Positions 39,851 through 49,842 of a stretch of DNA of 64,000 bases are shown one piece after another. The position numbers were made by a program, and so were the translations under genes. The stretch covers positions 2,190,501 through 2,254,500 of the forward strand of contig CP136571.1 in NCBI GenBank assembly GCA_035192965.1, written 5' to 3'. Source of the stretch: Fuscovulum sp. Lineage in GTDB: Bacteria; Pseudomonadota; Alphaproteobacteria; Rhodobacterales; Rhodobacteraceae. The stretch's first letter is position 1. Every line of letters starts with the position of its first letter. The notes beneath the pieces are model-generated. The model was not told where the DNA came from. It made no database searches and was given only the letters and a program-made list of their open reading frames with translations.

Positions 39851-40303
39851 TCAGCCCGCCGCGCTGGCCTTGGCGGCCTGATCCATCGCGTCCAGCGTCG
39901 CATCCAGCGCCAGCAGGATTGAGGCATGGCGATTGGCATAGTCGCGGGCGGGCAAAAGCACCTCGAGCCCGTCAAACGGGGCGTGCGGCACCGGGCCACC
40001 GCGTTTGAGCATCGCTTCCAACTCTGTGCGGGCCTGCGCCACCTGTTCACGGGTGCAACCGATCAGCACGCGGCCCGTGACCGAGGCCGAGGCCTGACCC
40101 AGGGCACAGGCCTTGACGTCCTGGCCGTAGCTGGCAATGCGGTCGCCCGCCATCGTCAGATCCACGGTCACGGTCGATCCGCAAAGCGGTGAGCGTTTGC
40201 GGGCGGTCCCTTCGGGGGCGGGCAGGCGGCCGTGATGCGGGATATCCGCCGCCAATTCGAGGATGCGGCCCGAATAGAGCTTGACCAGATCGCTGTCGCT
40301 CAT
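39851..40303 (-). CDS. IscU/NifU-like iron-sulfur scaffold protein
   Basis: A 150-residue member of the NifU N-terminal/IscU-like family on which Fe-S clusters are built. The three conserved cysteines are visible in SPLCGSTVTV, VKACALGQAS and IGCTREQV. The family start (SDLVKLYSGRILELAADIPHHG) fits the ATG at 40303, with GGAGGAAAAGG ahead. It diverges from hisI. Together with sufT and sufA elsewhere in the window it points to a SUF-based organism, but it is not in a suf operon here. Confidence 0.85.
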   Translation of the reverse strand: MSDSDLVKLYSGRILELAADIPHHGRLPAPEGTARKRSPLCGSTVTVDLTMAGDRIASYGQDVKACALGQASASVTGRVLIGCTREQVAQARTELEAMLKRGGPVPHAPFDGLEVLLPARDYANRHASILLALDATLDAMDQAAKASAAG

Positions 40304-40369
40304 GCCTTTTCCTCCGGCGTTGCATCCCTTAGATAGACCCGTCCACCGCCTCTGCCAAGGAGAAGGCCC

Positions 40370-40729
40370 GTGAGCTTTGATGCCGCAAGCCTAAAGTATG
40401 ATGCCAATGGCCTGATCCCCTGTATTGCGCAGGATCATGCGACGGGCGAGGTGTTGATGATGGCCTGGATGAATGCCGATGCCGTGGGGCAGACGCTGGA
40501 AACCGGGCGGGTGACCTATTGGAGCCGGTCGCGGGCGGCGTTCTGGGTGAAGGGCGAAACATCGGGCCATGTGCAGCGGCTGGTAGAGTTGCGGGTGGAT
40601 TGCGACCGGGATTGTCTGCTGGTGCAGGTGGATCAGACGGGGCCCGCCTGCCACACGAACCGGCGGTCGTGCTTTTACACGGCGGTGCGGGACGGGGCAG
40701 AGGTGGTGCTGACGGAGCCGATGGAGTGA
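40370..40729 (+). CDS. hisI: Phosphoribosyl-AMP cyclohydrolase
   Basis: Third step of histidine synthesis. 119 residues without the HisE pyrophosphohydrolase half, as usual in alphaproteobacteria. Motifs: GLIPCIAQDHATGEVLMMAWMN, TYWSRSRAAFWVKGETSGH, RVDCDRDCLLVQVDQTGPACHT, in which the aspartates bind Mg and cysteines bind Zn. GTG start at 40370 with AAGGAG 8 bases upstream. Stand-alone, away from other his genes. Confidence 0.95.
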   Translation: MSFDAASLKYDANGLIPCIAQDHATGEVLMMAWMNADAVGQTLETGRVTYWSRSRAAFWVKGETSGHVQRLVELRVDCDRDCLLVQVDQTGPACHTNRRSCFYTAVRDGAEVVLTEPME

Positions 40730-40738
40730 CGGAAGGAA

Positions 40739-40777
40739 GGGGGCGCTCGCGCCCCCTCTTGGCGCGTGCCGCGCCAA
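40739..40777. terminator. Double GC hairpin after hisI
   Basis: GGGGGC...GCCCCC (40739-40756) followed by TTGGCGCG-TGC-CGCGCCAA (40759-40777), between convergent hisI and gluQ. Likely bidirectional transcript ends; no long T-run. Confidence 0.55.
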
Positions 40778-40780
40778 TTC

Positions 40781-40810
40781 ACCCCCTGAGGATATTTCAA
40801 CAGAGAAGAG
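40781..40810 (+). repeat. GGATATTT-type intergenic repeat (copy 2)
   Basis: ACCCCCTGAGGATATTTCAA followed by CAGAGAAGAG. Matches copy 1 (13901-13932) in the CCCCC, GGATATTT and CAGAGAAGA elements; the leading hairpin is replaced here by the GC hairpins just upstream. Confidence 0.65.
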
Positions 40811-40824
40811 AGCCGCGGCGGGGG

Positions 40825-41664
40825 CTAGAGGCCGACCATGCGGCGGATGTCTTGCGGCTTGGCGCCTTCGGCCCGGTATTTCGTGATGGCGCGGGCGTCG
40901 TCGCGTTTGGCGAGGCGCTTGCCGTTCTCGTCCCGGATCAGGCGATGGTGGTGGTAGGTGGGGGTGGGCAGGCCGAGGAGGCGCTGCAGGATCACCTGCA
41001 CCGGGGTGAAATCGAACAGATCTTCGCCCCGGATCACATGGGTGATGCCTTGGTCAGCGTCATCGAAGGCGGAGGCGAGGAAATAGGCGACGATATCCTC
41101 TCCTTTGCGGGACAAAACCACGTCGCCGATCAGGGCGAGGGCGGTTTTTTGGTCGATCTGATGGGTGCCTTGATGGGCAGGGCTGGTATCCGTGAAGGTG
41201 AGCGGTTCGCCTGAAAGCGCGTCAAATGCCGTTGCGAGGTTCAGGCGCAGGGCATCGCCCGGTTGGCGGCTTTCCATGCTGCGGTGGCGGCAAGTGCCGG
41301 GATAGACTTGGAAGGCCACCCCTTCCTGTGGGGCCGACAGCGCGGCGCGAATGTCGGCTCGGGTGCAGGAGCAGGGGTAGAGAAGGCCACGTTCCGCCAG
41401 CGGTTTAAGGCGGGCGTTGTATTGTGCGATCTTGTCGGATTGGCGGTGGATCGGGCCATCCCAGGTGAGGCCGAGCCAAATGAGATCATCTGCGATCTGC
41501 GCCTCCCATTCCGGGCGGCAGCGGTCCAGATCGGTATCCTCCATCCGCAGCAAGAAGGCACCGTTTGCAGCGCGGGCCATGTCATGCGCGAGAAGGGCGG
41601 AATAGGCATGGCCCAGATGCAGCGGCCCGGTGGGCGAAGGGGCAAAGCGGGTGCGCAGCATCAT
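40825..41664 (-). CDS. gluQ: Glutamyl-Q tRNA(Asp) synthetase
   Basis: Truncated GluRS paralogue that glutamylates queuosine at the tRNA-Asp wobble base. 279 residues: [19 protein letters not shown] (HIGH motif) and [13 protein letters not shown] (KMSKS equivalent), with no anticodon-binding domain. A zinc-site candidate lies in [10 protein letters not shown]. The ATG overlaps the trmFO stop by 4 bases, giving a two-gene tRNA-modification unit. Confidence 0.93.
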   Translation of the reverse strand: MMLRTRFAPSPTGPLHLGHAYSALLAHDMARAANGAFLLRMEDTDLDRCRPEWEAQIADDLIWLGLTWDGPIHRQSDKIAQYNARLKPLAERGLLYPCSCTRADIRAALSAPQEGVAFQVYPGTCRHRSMESRQPGDALRLNLATAFDALSGEPLTFTDTSPAHQGTHQIDQKTALALIGDVVLSRKGEDIVAYFLASAFDDADQGITHVIRGEDLFDFTPVQVILQRLLGLPTPTYHHHRLIRDENGKRLAKRDDARAITKYRAEGAKPQDIRRMVGL

Positions 41665-43028
41665 TCGGCGGCGGGTTGGTGTTCCATGGCTGTCTGATCC
41701 GCGAGCCAGCGAGTGAAGCTGTCCTTGGCGCGGTCGGTATAGGCCTTGTAGCGGTCTTTGCGGCCTTTGCGCCCGCCCTTGGCATCAATCGGAGGGAAAA
41801 GGCCGAAATTCACATTCATCGGCTGGAAGGTCTTGGCATCCGCGCCGCCGGTGATGTGGGTGATCAGCGCGCCCATGGCGGTATCGGGCGGGGGCGGAGG
41901 CAGGTGGCGGCCCTGAAGCTCGGCGGCGGCCATGCGGCCAGCGAGCAGGCCCATGGCGGCGGATTCGACATAGCCTTCCACGCCCGTGACCTGCCCGGCA
42001 AAGCGCAGGTTGGGGCGGGACTTCAGGCGCATCTGATCATCCAGCAGGGTGGGTGAGTTGATGAAGGTGTTGCGATGGATGCCGCCAAGTCGCGCGAAAG
42101 ATGCCTCATGCAGACCGGGAATCATTTTGAAAACAGCGGTTTGCGCGCCGTATTTCATCTTCGTCTGGAAGCCCACGATGTTGTAGAGCGTGCCCAGCTT
42201 GTTGTCGCGGCGCAGCTGTACCACGGCATAGGGTTTCACGTCGGGGCGGTGCGGGTTTGTCAGCCCCACGGGTTTCATCGGGCCGAAGCGGAGGGTTTCG
42301 CGCCCGCGTTCGGCCATCACCTCGATCGGCAGGCAGCCGTCAAAGTAACCTGCCGTCTCGCCTTCGTGGAATTCGGTTTTGTCGGCGGCAAGCAGGGCGT
42401 CGATAAAGGCCTCATACTGCGCCTTGTCCATCGGGCAGTTCATATAGGCGGTCTGTTCTTCGGCGGTTTCGCCCTTGTCATAACGCGACTGCATCCAGGC
42501 GACCGACATGTCGACGGATTCTGCATAGACGATGGGGGCGATGGCATCGAAGAAGGCGAGGCTGTCGGCCCCGGTGGCCGCGCGGATGCTGTTGGCCAAA
42601 GTGGCAGAGGTGAGCGGGCCGGTGGCGATGATCCAATGGCCGGTGCTGGGCAGTTCGGTGATCTCGCCCGGCTCGACCGTGATCAGGGGATGGGCGTGCA
42701 GGCGGGCGGTGACGGCCTCGGCAAAGGGATCGCGGTCCACGGCCAAGGCACCGCCTGCGGGCAGGCGGTGGGCGCGGGCGGTTTCCATGATGATGCCGCC
42801 AGCCGCGCCCATTTCCCAATGGAGCAGGCCAACGGCATTGCGTTCGTCATCATCGGAACGGAAGGAATTGGAACAGACCATCTCGGCCAGGCTGCCGGTG
42901 CGATGGGCGAATGTGCCGACATGGGGGCGCATTTCGTGGATGACCACGCGAATGCCCTGCTGGGCGGCTTGCCAGGCGGCTTCGGCCCCGGCCATGCCAC
43001 CGCCGATGATGTGGAGTGTGTCTGTCAT
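41661..43028 (-). CDS. trmFO: Methylenetetrahydrofolate-tRNA-(uracil-5-)-methyltransferase
   Basis: FAD- and folate-dependent enzyme that methylates U54 of tRNA. 455 residues: N-terminal FAD motif [29 protein letters not shown] with the catalytic Cys, [15 protein letters not shown] with the second Cys, and [10 protein letters not shown] near the C-terminus. Start ATG at 43028. Coupled to gluQ downstream. Confidence 0.96.
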   Translation of the reverse strand: MTDTLHIIGGGMAGAEAAWQAAQQGIRVVIHEMRPHVGTFAHRTGSLAEMVCSNSFRSDDDERNAVGLLHWEMGAAGGIIMETARAHRLPAGGALAVDRDPFAEAVTARLHAHPLITVEPGEITELPSTGHWIIATGPLTSATLANSIRAATGADSLAFFDAIAPIVYAESVDMSVAWMQSRYDKGETAEEQTAYMNCPMDKAQYEAFIDALLAADKTEFHEGETAGYFDGCLPIEVMAERGRETLRFGPMKPVGLTNPHRPDVKPYAVVQLRRDNKLGTLYNIVGFQTKMKYGAQTAVFKMIPGLHEASFARLGGIHRNTFINSPTLLDDQMRLKSRPNLRFAGQVTGVEGYVESAAMGLLAGRMAAAELQGRHLPPPPPDTAMGALITHITGGADAKTFQPMNVNFGLFPPIDAKGGRKGRKDRYKAYTDRAKDSFTRWLADQTAMEHQPAAE

Positions 43029-43162
43029 GGGGTGGATTTAGGCGCAAATGGCGCGGTTGGAAAGGGTGTCGGCGGTGGGCGCCCCTTTTCCAAGCCCTCG
43101 CCCCCGAGGTGGGGGAGAGGGGAAGGTCGTTCCCCCGGCACAGGGCCGGGGGTGAAAGGGCA

Positions 43163-43540
43163 TTATGCCTTGTCGACGGCGTAGCGACCGGGGCCGTGGA
43201 TGGCGAACATCAGAAGACCGCCCGCGATGGCAAGGTTCTTGAGGAACATGGCCATTTGCATCTGGTCTGCCGGGGCGAAGTGGTAGAGCAGGCCTGCGAC
43301 CACGCAGAAGGCGGCGGTGGCCAATGCGACGATGCGGGTCTGGTAGCCCACGATCAGCAGTGCGCCGACGGCGAGTTCAAAGATCACCGCAGGCCAGGCG
43401 AGGAAGGCGGGCAGGCCGCCCGAGGCGAGATAGCCGGAGAAGCCAGCGACATCGCCCAGCTTGCCCAGACCTGCGAGCAGGAAAAGAAGGCCGATCAGTA
43501 CGCGGCCCACCAGCGGGCCAAAAGTGTTAAGTGCTTGCAT
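43163..43540 (-). CDS. DoxX family membrane protein
   Basis: A 125-residue protein with four hydrophobic helices. It begins LVGRVLIGLLFLLAGLGKLGDVAGFSGYL in the typical DoxX way, followed by PAVIFELAVGALLIVGYQTR. DoxX proteins are quinone-associated or stress-linked membrane proteins, mostly uncharacterised. Single gene flanked by intergenic gaps of about 130-140 bases on both sides. Confidence 0.88.
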   Translation of the reverse strand: MQALNTFGPLVGRVLIGLLFLLAGLGKLGDVAGFSGYLASGGLPAFLAWPAVIFELAVGALLIVGYQTRIVALATAAFCVVAGLLYHFAPADQMQMAMFLKNLAIAGGLLMFAIHGPGRYAVDKA

Positions 43541-43681
43541 CGTTTGGGTTCCTGTCCCTGTGTACCGAATATCCCGGCGCGCGACCTTTGTTCAGGAGCG
43601 ACCGATTGGCGCAGGCATAGCCCAGCTTTCCGGCGCGCCAAATAGGGCTGGATGCAAGGTGTTTGTGCGCCCATGCACAGG

Positions 43682-43975
43682 TCAGCGGCGCAGGCGGGCG
43701 CGGGTCTCGGCGATGAAGGCGGCAGGATCATCGGGCACGATGCCCAGTTCGGCCAGCTTCAGGAAAAAACCCGGGGCGGGTTGCCCGTTCGCGAGGCGGG
43801 CTTCCAGCAGGGCTGCGCGCTGGGGTGCGCCGGTGGCAGCGTCTGTTTCCATCAGCCGCTCAAGGGCGGCAGTCAGTTCCGCAACGCGCCAGCCCAGATC
43901 GCGGGCCAGCGCACCGTAGGTTATGGTGTCACCGCTGGCAGCAAGGGCTGCCAGCCGTTCCTCAAGCGTCATCAT
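43682..43975 (-). CDS. Small protein of unknown function overlapping gyrA
   Basis: A 97-residue frame whose start, ATG at 43975 (or 43972), lies inside the last codons of gyrA, overlapping it by 14 bases. It reads [28 protein letters not shown] and later [14 protein letters not shown], a helical, acidic pattern that I have seen in unnamed alphaproteobacterial proteins, sometimes mislabelled as ribose-phosphate pyrophosphokinase. A DNA-binding-like helical pair is possible at residues 10-40. Translational coupling to gyrA is likely. Confidence 0.7.
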   Translation of the reverse strand: MMTLEERLAALAASGDTITYGALARDLGWRVAELTAALERLMETDAATGAPQRAALLEARLANGQPAPGFFLKLAELGIVPDDPAAFIAETRARLRR

Positions 43976-46685
43976 CGCCCTGTTCGGCGACGCGGGCGAC
44001 GGAGACGACCTCTTCATCCGTGCCCACGTTGAACACCTTTACGCCACCGGCCGAACGGGAGCGGAAGCTGATCTGGTCGACCGGCACGCGGATGGATTGG
44101 CCCGTGGAGGTTGCGAGCATGATCTGATCGGACATTTCCACCGGGAACGATGCCACGAGCTTGCCGCCGCGCATCGCGCCATCCATCGCCTTGACGCCCA
44201 TGCCGCCGCGGCCCCGGATCGGATAGCCATGGGAGGAGGACAGCTTGCCCGACCCACCCGAGGTGATCGTCAGGATCAGGTCTTCGGCGGCGGACATTTC
44301 GGCATAGCGTTCGGGAGACAACTGGCCAGCGGCAACGGTCTCTTCGTCTTCATCGGCCTCGCCCTCATCTTCAACCGCGCCGGCCATCAGGCGACGCTGT
44401 TTCAAATAGGCTTCGCGTTCTTCGGGCGTGGCGTCGAAATGGCGGATGATGGCCATGGAGACGACGGTATCGCTTTCACCCAGACGGATGCCGCGCACCC
44501 CGGTGGACCCGCGCGATTTGAACACGCGGATATCTGTGGTGGGGAAGCGGATGGCGCGGCCGCCAGCGGTGACCAGCATCACGTCATCGTTTTCATCGGC
44601 AATCGCTGCGTTCACAAGGAACACGCCGTCAGGCAGGTTCATCGCGATCTTGCCATTGCGTTTGACATTGGTGAAATCGGACAGGTCGTTCTGGCGCACA
44701 TCGCCATCAGAGGTGGCAAAGACGATTTGCAGGTTTTCCCATTCTTCTTCCGGCACATCGACAGGCATCAGGGCCGCGATGGAGACACCGGTGGCGATGG
44801 GAAGGATGTTGACGATGGCCTTGCCCTTGGCGGTGCGGCCCGCCAGCGGCAGGCGCCATGTCTTCATCTTGTAGACCATGCCGTCGGTGGTGAAGAACAA
44901 AAGCGGCGTGTGGGTGTTGGCGACAAACAGGGTGGTGACGACGTCATCTTCTTTCGTCTGCATCGACGAAAGGCCTTTGCCGCCCCGGTTCTGGGACCGG
45001 AATTCCACCAACGGCGTGCGCTTGATATAGCCGCCCGAGGTGATGGTGACGACCATATCCTCGCGCTCGATAAGGTCTTCATCCTCCATATCGCCGGACC
45101 AGTCCTGAATTTCGGTCCGGCGGGGGACGGCGAAGAGGGCCTTAACCTCGCGCAGTTCATCGGAAATGATGCCCATGATCCGGTCGCGCGAGGACAGGAT
45201 ATCAAGGTAATCCTTGATCTTGGCGGCCAGTTCTTCCAACTCGTCCGTGACTTCCTTGACGCCAAGCGCGGTGAGGCGTTGCAGGCGCAGATCAAGGATG
45301 GCGCGGGCCTGCGCCTCGGACAGGTTATAGGTGCCGTCTTCGTTGATCGTATGCGAAGGATCGTCGATCAGGCGGATGTAATCGGCGATGTCATGGGCGG
45401 GCCAGCGGCGCGTCATCAGCTTTTCGCGCGCCTCGGCGGCGTCGGCGCTGGCGCGGATGGTGCGGACCACCTCATCGACGTTCGAGACAGCGACGGCCAG
45501 ACCGCAGAGGATATGGCTGCGTTCGCGGGCCTTGCGCAGTTCGAACGCCGTGCGGCGGGCGACGACCTCTTCGCGGAAGGTGATGAAATGCGTGAGGAAA
45601 TCGCGCAGGGTGAGTTGTTCGGGGCGACCACCGTTCAGCGCCAGCATGTTGCAACCGAACGAGGTTTGCATCGGCGTGAAACGGTAAAGCTGGTTCAGCA
45701 CCACATCGGGCGTTGCGTCGCGTTTGAGTTCGATGACCACGCGCACACCGATCCGGTCGGATTCATCGGCGACGTTGGAGATGCCTTCGATTTTCTTGTC
45801 GCGGACCATTTCGGCAATGATTTCAATCATCCGCGCCTTGTTCACCTGATAGGGAACCTCGTCGATGATGATGGCGAAACGGTCCTTGCGGATTTCTTCA
45901 ACCCGCGTCTTGGCCCGGATGATGACGCTGCCGCGCCCTTCCAGATATGCCTTGCGCGCGCCGGACCGGCCGAGGATCACCGCGCCCGTGGGGAAATCGG
46001 GGGCGGGGATGATGTCCATCAACGCCTCTGTCGACAGGTCGGGATTGTCGATCAGGGCCAGCGTGCCATCAATCACCTCGCCCAAGTTGTGGGGCGGGAT
46101 GTTGGTCGCCATGCCGACAGCGATGCCGCCTGCGCCATTGACCAGCATGTTCGGGAAACGGGCGGGAAGGACGGTGGGTTCACGGTCCTTGCCATCGTAG
46201 TTGTCCTGAAAATCGACGGTATCCTTGTCGATATCGGCCAGAAGGAAGGCGGCGGGTTTGTCCATCCGCACTTCGGTGTAGCGCATGGCCGCGGCGGCGT
46301 CGCCGTCCATGGACCCGAAATTTCCCTGCCCATCCAAGAGCTTGAGCGACATGGAAAAGGGCTGTGCCATGCGGACGAGTGCATCGTAAATCGCGCTATC
46401 GCCATGGGGGTGGTATTTCCCCATCGTGTCGCCGACCGGGCGGGCGGATTTGCGATAGGATTTGTCATGGGTGTTGCCGGATTCCTGCATCGCGAACAGG
46501 ATGCGGCGGTGAACCGGTTTCAGACCGTCGCGCAGATCGGGGATCGCGCGGGAGACGATCACGCTCATGGCGTAATCGAGATAGGCGGTCTTCATCTCTT
46601 CGGTGATCGACCGCTGCTGGCCTGTCCAGGTGGACTTTGGCGCGGAATCTTCGGTGTTTTCAGGGGTTTCGGGCGTGTCGTTCAC
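43962..46685 (-). CDS. gyrA: DNA gyrase subunit A
   Basis: Type II topoisomerase breakage-reunion subunit. 907 residues: catalytic Tyr136 in [11 protein letters not shown], quinolone-pocket Ser97 and Asp101 in [10 protein letters not shown] (both in the sensitive state), coiled coil, and a C-terminal pinwheel with the gyrase-specific box QNRGGKG. An insertion rich in Asp/Glu ([13 protein letters not shown]) lies in the C-terminal domain. GTG start at 46685 with GGAAGG about 11 bases upstream. The terminal acidic tail DDDA overlaps the next small gene. Confidence 0.97.
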   Translation of the reverse strand: MNDTPETPENTEDSAPKSTWTGQQRSITEEMKTAYLDYAMSVIVSRAIPDLRDGLKPVHRRILFAMQESGNTHDKSYRKSARPVGDTMGKYHPHGDSAIYDALVRMAQPFSMSLKLLDGQGNFGSMDGDAAAAMRYTEVRMDKPAAFLLADIDKDTVDFQDNYDGKDREPTVLPARFPNMLVNGAGGIAVGMATNIPPHNLGEVIDGTLALIDNPDLSTEALMDIIPAPDFPTGAVILGRSGARKAYLEGRGSVIIRAKTRVEEIRKDRFAIIIDEVPYQVNKARMIEIIAEMVRDKKIEGISNVADESDRIGVRVVIELKRDATPDVVLNQLYRFTPMQTSFGCNMLALNGGRPEQLTLRDFLTHFITFREEVVARRTAFELRKARERSHILCGLAVAVSNVDEVVRTIRASADAAEAREKLMTRRWPAHDIADYIRLIDDPSHTINEDGTYNLSEAQARAILDLRLQRLTALGVKEVTDELEELAAKIKDYLDILSSRDRIMGIISDELREVKALFAVPRRTEIQDWSGDMEDEDLIEREDMVVTITSGGYIKRTPLVEFRSQNRGGKGLSSMQTKEDDVVTTLFVANTHTPLLFFTTDGMVYKMKTWRLPLAGRTAKGKAIVNILPIATGVSIAALMPVDVPEEEWENLQIVFATSDGDVRQNDLSDFTNVKRNGKIAMNLPDGVFLVNAAIADENDDVMLVTAGGRAIRFPTTDIRVFKSRGSTGVRGIRLGESDTVVSMAIIRHFDATPEEREAYLKQRRLMAGAVEDEGEADEDEETVAAGQLSPERYAEMSAAEDLILTITSGGSGKLSSSHGYPIRGRGGMGVKAMDGAMRGGKLVASFPVEMSDQIMLATSTGQSIRVPVDQISFRSRSAGGVKVFNVGTDEEVVSVARVAEQGDDDA

Positions 46686-46878
46686 GTGGACCTGAGCCTT
46701 CCTGTGGGCATGCTACATCTTGTTGGCGTGGACCTTACACCATCCCGTATCTGGGGTGCAATGCAGGAAGGGCCTGGGTTTTGGCAGCCACGGCGGGAGA
46801 GTGACAACATATTGAAATCATTGCCGGAAAATCCGAATCGGTACAGCATTTTACTGGGGGAATAACTTGGAGGTGCGC

Positions 46879-47160
46879 ATGAGCCTGAACCGTGACCGCA
46901 GCGAGACCGAGTTGATGCTGAAGGGATATGGCCTGACGACGGCGGAATTCTACTATCGGATGCCGGATTATCGCAATGTTCTCAATACCTTCGTCTGGCA
47001 GACCTATGATCTGGCCCCGGATTACCCGGAATTGTTCCGCTTCATCGAGTTCTGGCATGAGCAGATCGAGGGGCCGCTGCATTCGGTGCGGTTCACCCAT
47101 CGCAAGCTGATCAGCCCCGGCGAGTGGCGCAACGTGGTGGGCGAGTTCCGTTTGCACTGA
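46879..47160 (+). CDS. usg: Usg family protein
   Basis: A 93-residue member of the alphaproteobacterial Usg family, small soluble proteins first noted near trp genes, function unknown. The family pattern LMLKGYGLTTAEFYYRMPD, then TYDLAPDYPELFRFIEFW and PLHSVRFTHRKLISPGEWR, covers the whole length. The ATG at 46879 follows GGAGGTGCGC. No trp gene is nearby here. Divergent from gyrA. Confidence 0.88.
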   Translation: MSLNRDRSETELMLKGYGLTTAEFYYRMPDYRNVLNTFVWQTYDLAPDYPELFRFIEFWHEQIEGPLHSVRFTHRKLISPGEWRNVVGEFRLH

Positions 47161-47178
47161 AATCGGCGTTCAGCGTGT

Positions 47179-47196
47179 GGTGCAGACGGCTGTGCA
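47179..47196 (+). repeat. GTGCAGACGG intergenic repeat (copy 2)
   Basis: GGTGCAGACGGCTGTGCA, one mismatch from 6104-6121, followed by CAGACGG and ATGCACGCAG. Located 18 bases past the usg stop; the surrounding gap is 173 bases with no other gene. Confidence 0.5.
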
Positions 47197-47258
47197 GACG
47201 GGCGTATGCACGCAGCGAGCGGCGTGTAGATGATCCGGCAAGGGTGCGCGGGAAGGCA

Positions 47259-47307
47259 CCCCCCGGGGCGTTGCCCCGGACCCCAGGGTATTTTTGCCAA
47301 GATGAAG
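47259..47307 (+). repeat. GGATATTT-type intergenic repeat (divergent copy 3)
   Basis: CCCCGGGGC-GTT-GCCCCGGACCCC, then AGGGTATTTTTG, then CAAGATGAAG. Same architecture as the copies at 13882 and 49843 with a degenerate core, in front of the ornithine cyclodeaminase stop. Confidence 0.55.
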
Positions 47308-47333
47308 CGGCTTGGCCGCTTTTTCGGGGTGTG

Positions 47334-48362
47334 TCAGGCGGCGCGCAGGAGCATGCCGAACAGGTCGCGCGGATCGTCGGGGTCGGCGATCATGTCGAGG
47401 TCTTCGTAGAGGCCTGTCTCTGCCAGTTTGGAGCGGATGTAGTTCAGGGCCGAGAAATCCTCGATCGCGAAGCCGACAGAGTCGAACAGGGTGACTTGGG
47501 TCGCATGGGTGCGACCCTGTGTCTGGCCTGCGATGACCTGCCAGAGTTCGGTGACCGGGTGGTCGGGGGCGAGTTGCTGAATTTCACCCTCTACCCGCGT
47601 CTGGGGCGGGTATTCGACGAAGATGGACGAGCGGGCGAGGATATCGCGGTGCAGTTCCGTCTTGCCGGGACAATCGCCGCCGACGCCGTTGATATGGACG
47701 CCGGAGCCTATCATGTTGTCGGTCAGGATGGTGGCGTTGGTCTTGTCGGCGGTTACAGTGGTGATGATCTGTGCGCCAAGGATCGCCTCTTCCGCGGTGC
47801 GGCAGGCGGTGACGGTGAGGCCGCGCCCTTCGAGGTTGCGGGCGCATTTCAGGGTGGCGGCAGGATCTATGTCGTAAAGGCGCACTTCGGTGATCCCGCA
47901 GACCGCCTTGAAGGCCAGCGCCTGAAATTCGGCCTGCGCGCCGTTGCCGATGAGCGCCATGGTCGTGGCCCCGCGCGGGGCCAGCCATTTGGCGGCCATC
48001 GCGCTGGTGGCGGCAGTCCGCAGGGCAGTGAGGATGGTCATTTCCGAAAGCAGCACCGGATAGCCGGTTTCCACATCGGCCAGCAGGCCGAAGGCGGTGA
48101 CGGTTTGCAGCCCCCGCTTCATGTTGGACGGGTGACCGTTGACGTATTTGAACCCGTAGGTTTCGCCATCCGAGGTGGGCATGAGTTCGATCACCCCCAC
48201 ATCGGAATGGGAGGCGATGCGGGGGGTTTTGTCAAACTGGCCCCAGCGCAGGAAATCCGCCTCGATCGCGGTGGCGAGGTCGGTCAGCACACGGTCGATC
48301 CCGATATGGTGGACGAGTTTCATCATCCGGTCGACCGAGACGAAGGGAACGAGGTTCAGCAT
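47334..48362 (-). CDS. ocd: Ornithine cyclodeaminase
   Basis: NAD-dependent conversion of ornithine to proline and ammonia. 342 residues of the OCD/mu-crystallin family: PRIASHSDVGVIELMPTSDG, the Arg/Lys-bearing KYVNGHPSN, Rossmann motif MALIGNGAQAEFQALAF, and HINGVGGDCPGKTEL. The ATG at 48362 overlaps the arginase stop by one base (TGATG); a GTG just ahead is an alternative. With arginase it forms an arginine-to-proline catabolic pair. Confidence 0.94.
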   Translation of the reverse strand: MLNLVPFVSVDRMMKLVHHIGIDRVLTDLATAIEADFLRWGQFDKTPRIASHSDVGVIELMPTSDGETYGFKYVNGHPSNMKRGLQTVTAFGLLADVETGYPVLLSEMTILTALRTAATSAMAAKWLAPRGATTMALIGNGAQAEFQALAFKAVCGITEVRLYDIDPAATLKCARNLEGRGLTVTACRTAEEAILGAQIITTVTADKTNATILTDNMIGSGVHINGVGGDCPGKTELHRDILARSSIFVEYPPQTRVEGEIQQLAPDHPVTELWQVIAGQTQGRTHATQVTLFDSVGFAIEDFSALNYIRSKLAETGLYEDLDMIADPDDPRDLFGMLLRAA

Positions 48363-49288
48363 CACATGTGCCCCCTGGTCGGGCGGTCGAACACCTTGCG
48401 GCCCATGAGGGAGGCGACGAGATCGACCATCAACCGCGCGGTGCGGCCACGTTCATCGAGGAAGGGATTGAGTTCCACAAGGTCGAGCGAGGTGACGAGG
48501 GCGGATTCGTGCAGCAGTTCCATCACGAGATGCGCCTCGCGGAAGGTGGTGCCACCGGGGACCGTGGTGCCGACGGCCGGGGCGATGGAGGGGTCGAGGA
48601 AATCCACGTCGAGCGAGACATGCAGCATCCCCCCCGCCATGCGGACGCGGTCGAGGAAGGCGCGCAGCGGGGCGACGATGCCCTGTTCATCCAGCACGCG
48701 CATGTCGTTGATCGCGATGTCATGGGTGAGCAGCGCAGCATGTTCGGCCGGGTCCACCGAGCGGATGCCGTAAAGGCAGATGTTCTGCGGCGGGATAGGG
48801 GCGGGGAAGGGGGGGAAGGCGTCAAACCCGTCGCGCCCGGCGATATAGGCCACGGGTGTGCCATGCAGGTTGCCCGAGGTGGTGGTCATCGGCGTGTGGA
48901 AATCGGAATGGGCATCGAGCCAGAGCAGGAACAGGGGGCGGTCCTGCCGTTTGGCAAAGGCCGCAGCACCGGAGACGGTGCCGAGCGCGAGGGAATGATC
49001 GCCGCCCAGGATGATGGGCAGGCCGCCCTGTGACAGCGCGTCATCGACGCGGTCAGCGAGGATCTGTGTCCAGCCCAGCGTTTCAGCCAACGAGTGAACG
49101 GCGGGGTTGGCGCAGGTGACCGGCTCCAGATCGGGGAGGGCGACATCGCCCCAATCTTCGACCCCGTGACCCAGCATGCGGAGGGAAGGGGCAAGGCCCG
49201 CGACGCGATAGGCGGCGGGGCCCATCAGGCAGCCGGGGTAGCGCTGGCCGCTGTCGATGGGTGCGCCGATGAGGATGGTGTTGGGCAT
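48362..49288 (-). CDS. rocF: Arginase
   Basis: Mn-dependent hydrolysis of arginine to ornithine and urea. 308 residues with all metal motifs: GGDHSLALG, LDAHSDFHTP, and SLDVDFLDPSIAPAVGT. AAGGAGA precedes the ATG at 49288. First of the rocF-ocd operon, divergent from the AsnC-type gene, with a shared 104-base promoter region that holds a strong inverted repeat. Confidence 0.95.
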   Translation of the reverse strand: MPNTILIGAPIDSGQRYPGCLMGPAAYRVAGLAPSLRMLGHGVEDWGDVALPDLEPVTCANPAVHSLAETLGWTQILADRVDDALSQGGLPIILGGDHSLALGTVSGAAAFAKRQDRPLFLLWLDAHSDFHTPMTTTSGNLHGTPVAYIAGRDGFDAFPPFPAPIPPQNICLYGIRSVDPAEHAALLTHDIAINDMRVLDEQGIVAPLRAFLDRVRMAGGMLHVSLDVDFLDPSIAPAVGTTVPGGTTFREAHLVMELLHESALVTSLDLVELNPFLDERGRTARLMVDLVASLMGRKVFDRPTRGHM

Positions 49289-49341
49289 GGGACTCTCCTT
49301 GACCCACAGGGTCTTTCCGGGTTGCGGTGGAATCCAGCGTT

Positions 49342-49394
49342 GTTATGGTCAAAGCGGACAAGGTATTGACCATAACGGCGAGGTAATTGGCCAT
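49342..49394. promoter_or_regulatory. Operator between arginase and AsnC-type regulator
   Basis: A perfect 11-base inverted repeat, GTTATGGTCAA (49342-49352) and TTGACCATAAC (49366-49376), is followed by a third partial half-site TTGGCCAT (49387-49394). The latter two half-sites start 21 bases apart, two helical turns, as Lrp/AsnC octamers favour. The third half-site runs into the regulator's start codon. Confidence 0.75.
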
Positions 49395-49827
49395 GATGGA
49401 CGAAACGGATCAGCGATTGGTGGCCGAGTTGCGGCGCGACGGGCGGGCGGCGCTGTCCGATCTGGCCGAACGGCTGGGGCTGAGCCGGGCCACGGTGCGC
49501 GCGCGGATGGAGCGGTTGACGGCGCGGGGGGATATCGCGGGGTTCACCGTTCTGACGCGGGGGGATGTGACGCCATCGCCCGTGCGCGGGCTGATGATGA
49601 TCGGGATCGAGGGGCGCGGCGGCGAGAAGATCATGGCGCGGCTGGGGGGGCTGCCGCAGGTGCAGGCGGTGCATTCGACCAACGGGCGGTGGGATGTGAT
49701 CGTGGAGTTGGGGACGCAGACGCTGTTGGAATTGGACGAGACGATCCACCGCATCCGGGCGATGGAAGGGGTGACGGTGTCGGAGACGAACCTGTTGTTG
49801 TCGACGCGCAAGGCGGGGCGGCGGTAG
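49393..49827 (+). CDS. Lrp/AsnC family regulator of arginine catabolism
   Basis: A 144-residue Lrp/AsnC regulator: winged helix in the first 60 residues (DETDQRLVAELRRDGRAAL, LAERLGLSRATVRARMERL) and RAM domain after it (MMIGIEGRGGEKIMARL, HSTNGRWDVIVEL). Start ATG at 49393. Divergent from rocF-ocd with a symmetric operator between them, so autoregulation plus activation by arginine or ornithine is the natural model. Confidence 0.88.
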   Translation: MMDETDQRLVAELRRDGRAALSDLAERLGLSRATVRARMERLTARGDIAGFTVLTRGDVTPSPVRGLMMIGIEGRGGEKIMARLGGLPQVQAVHSTNGRWDVIVELGTQTLLELDETIHRIRAMEGVTVSETNLLLSTRKAGRR

Positions 49828-49842
49828 CGCGCGGGGCTGGCC

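Noticed and set aside
44428..44874. Shorter overlapping frames inside gyrA
   Set aside because: Typical frame shadows with no ribosome binding site or family pattern.
43923..46865. A 980-codon open frame on the plus strand
   Set aside because: It is exactly antisense to gyrA and has the His/Gly/Asp-rich composition of reverse frames in high-GC DNA; no family features.
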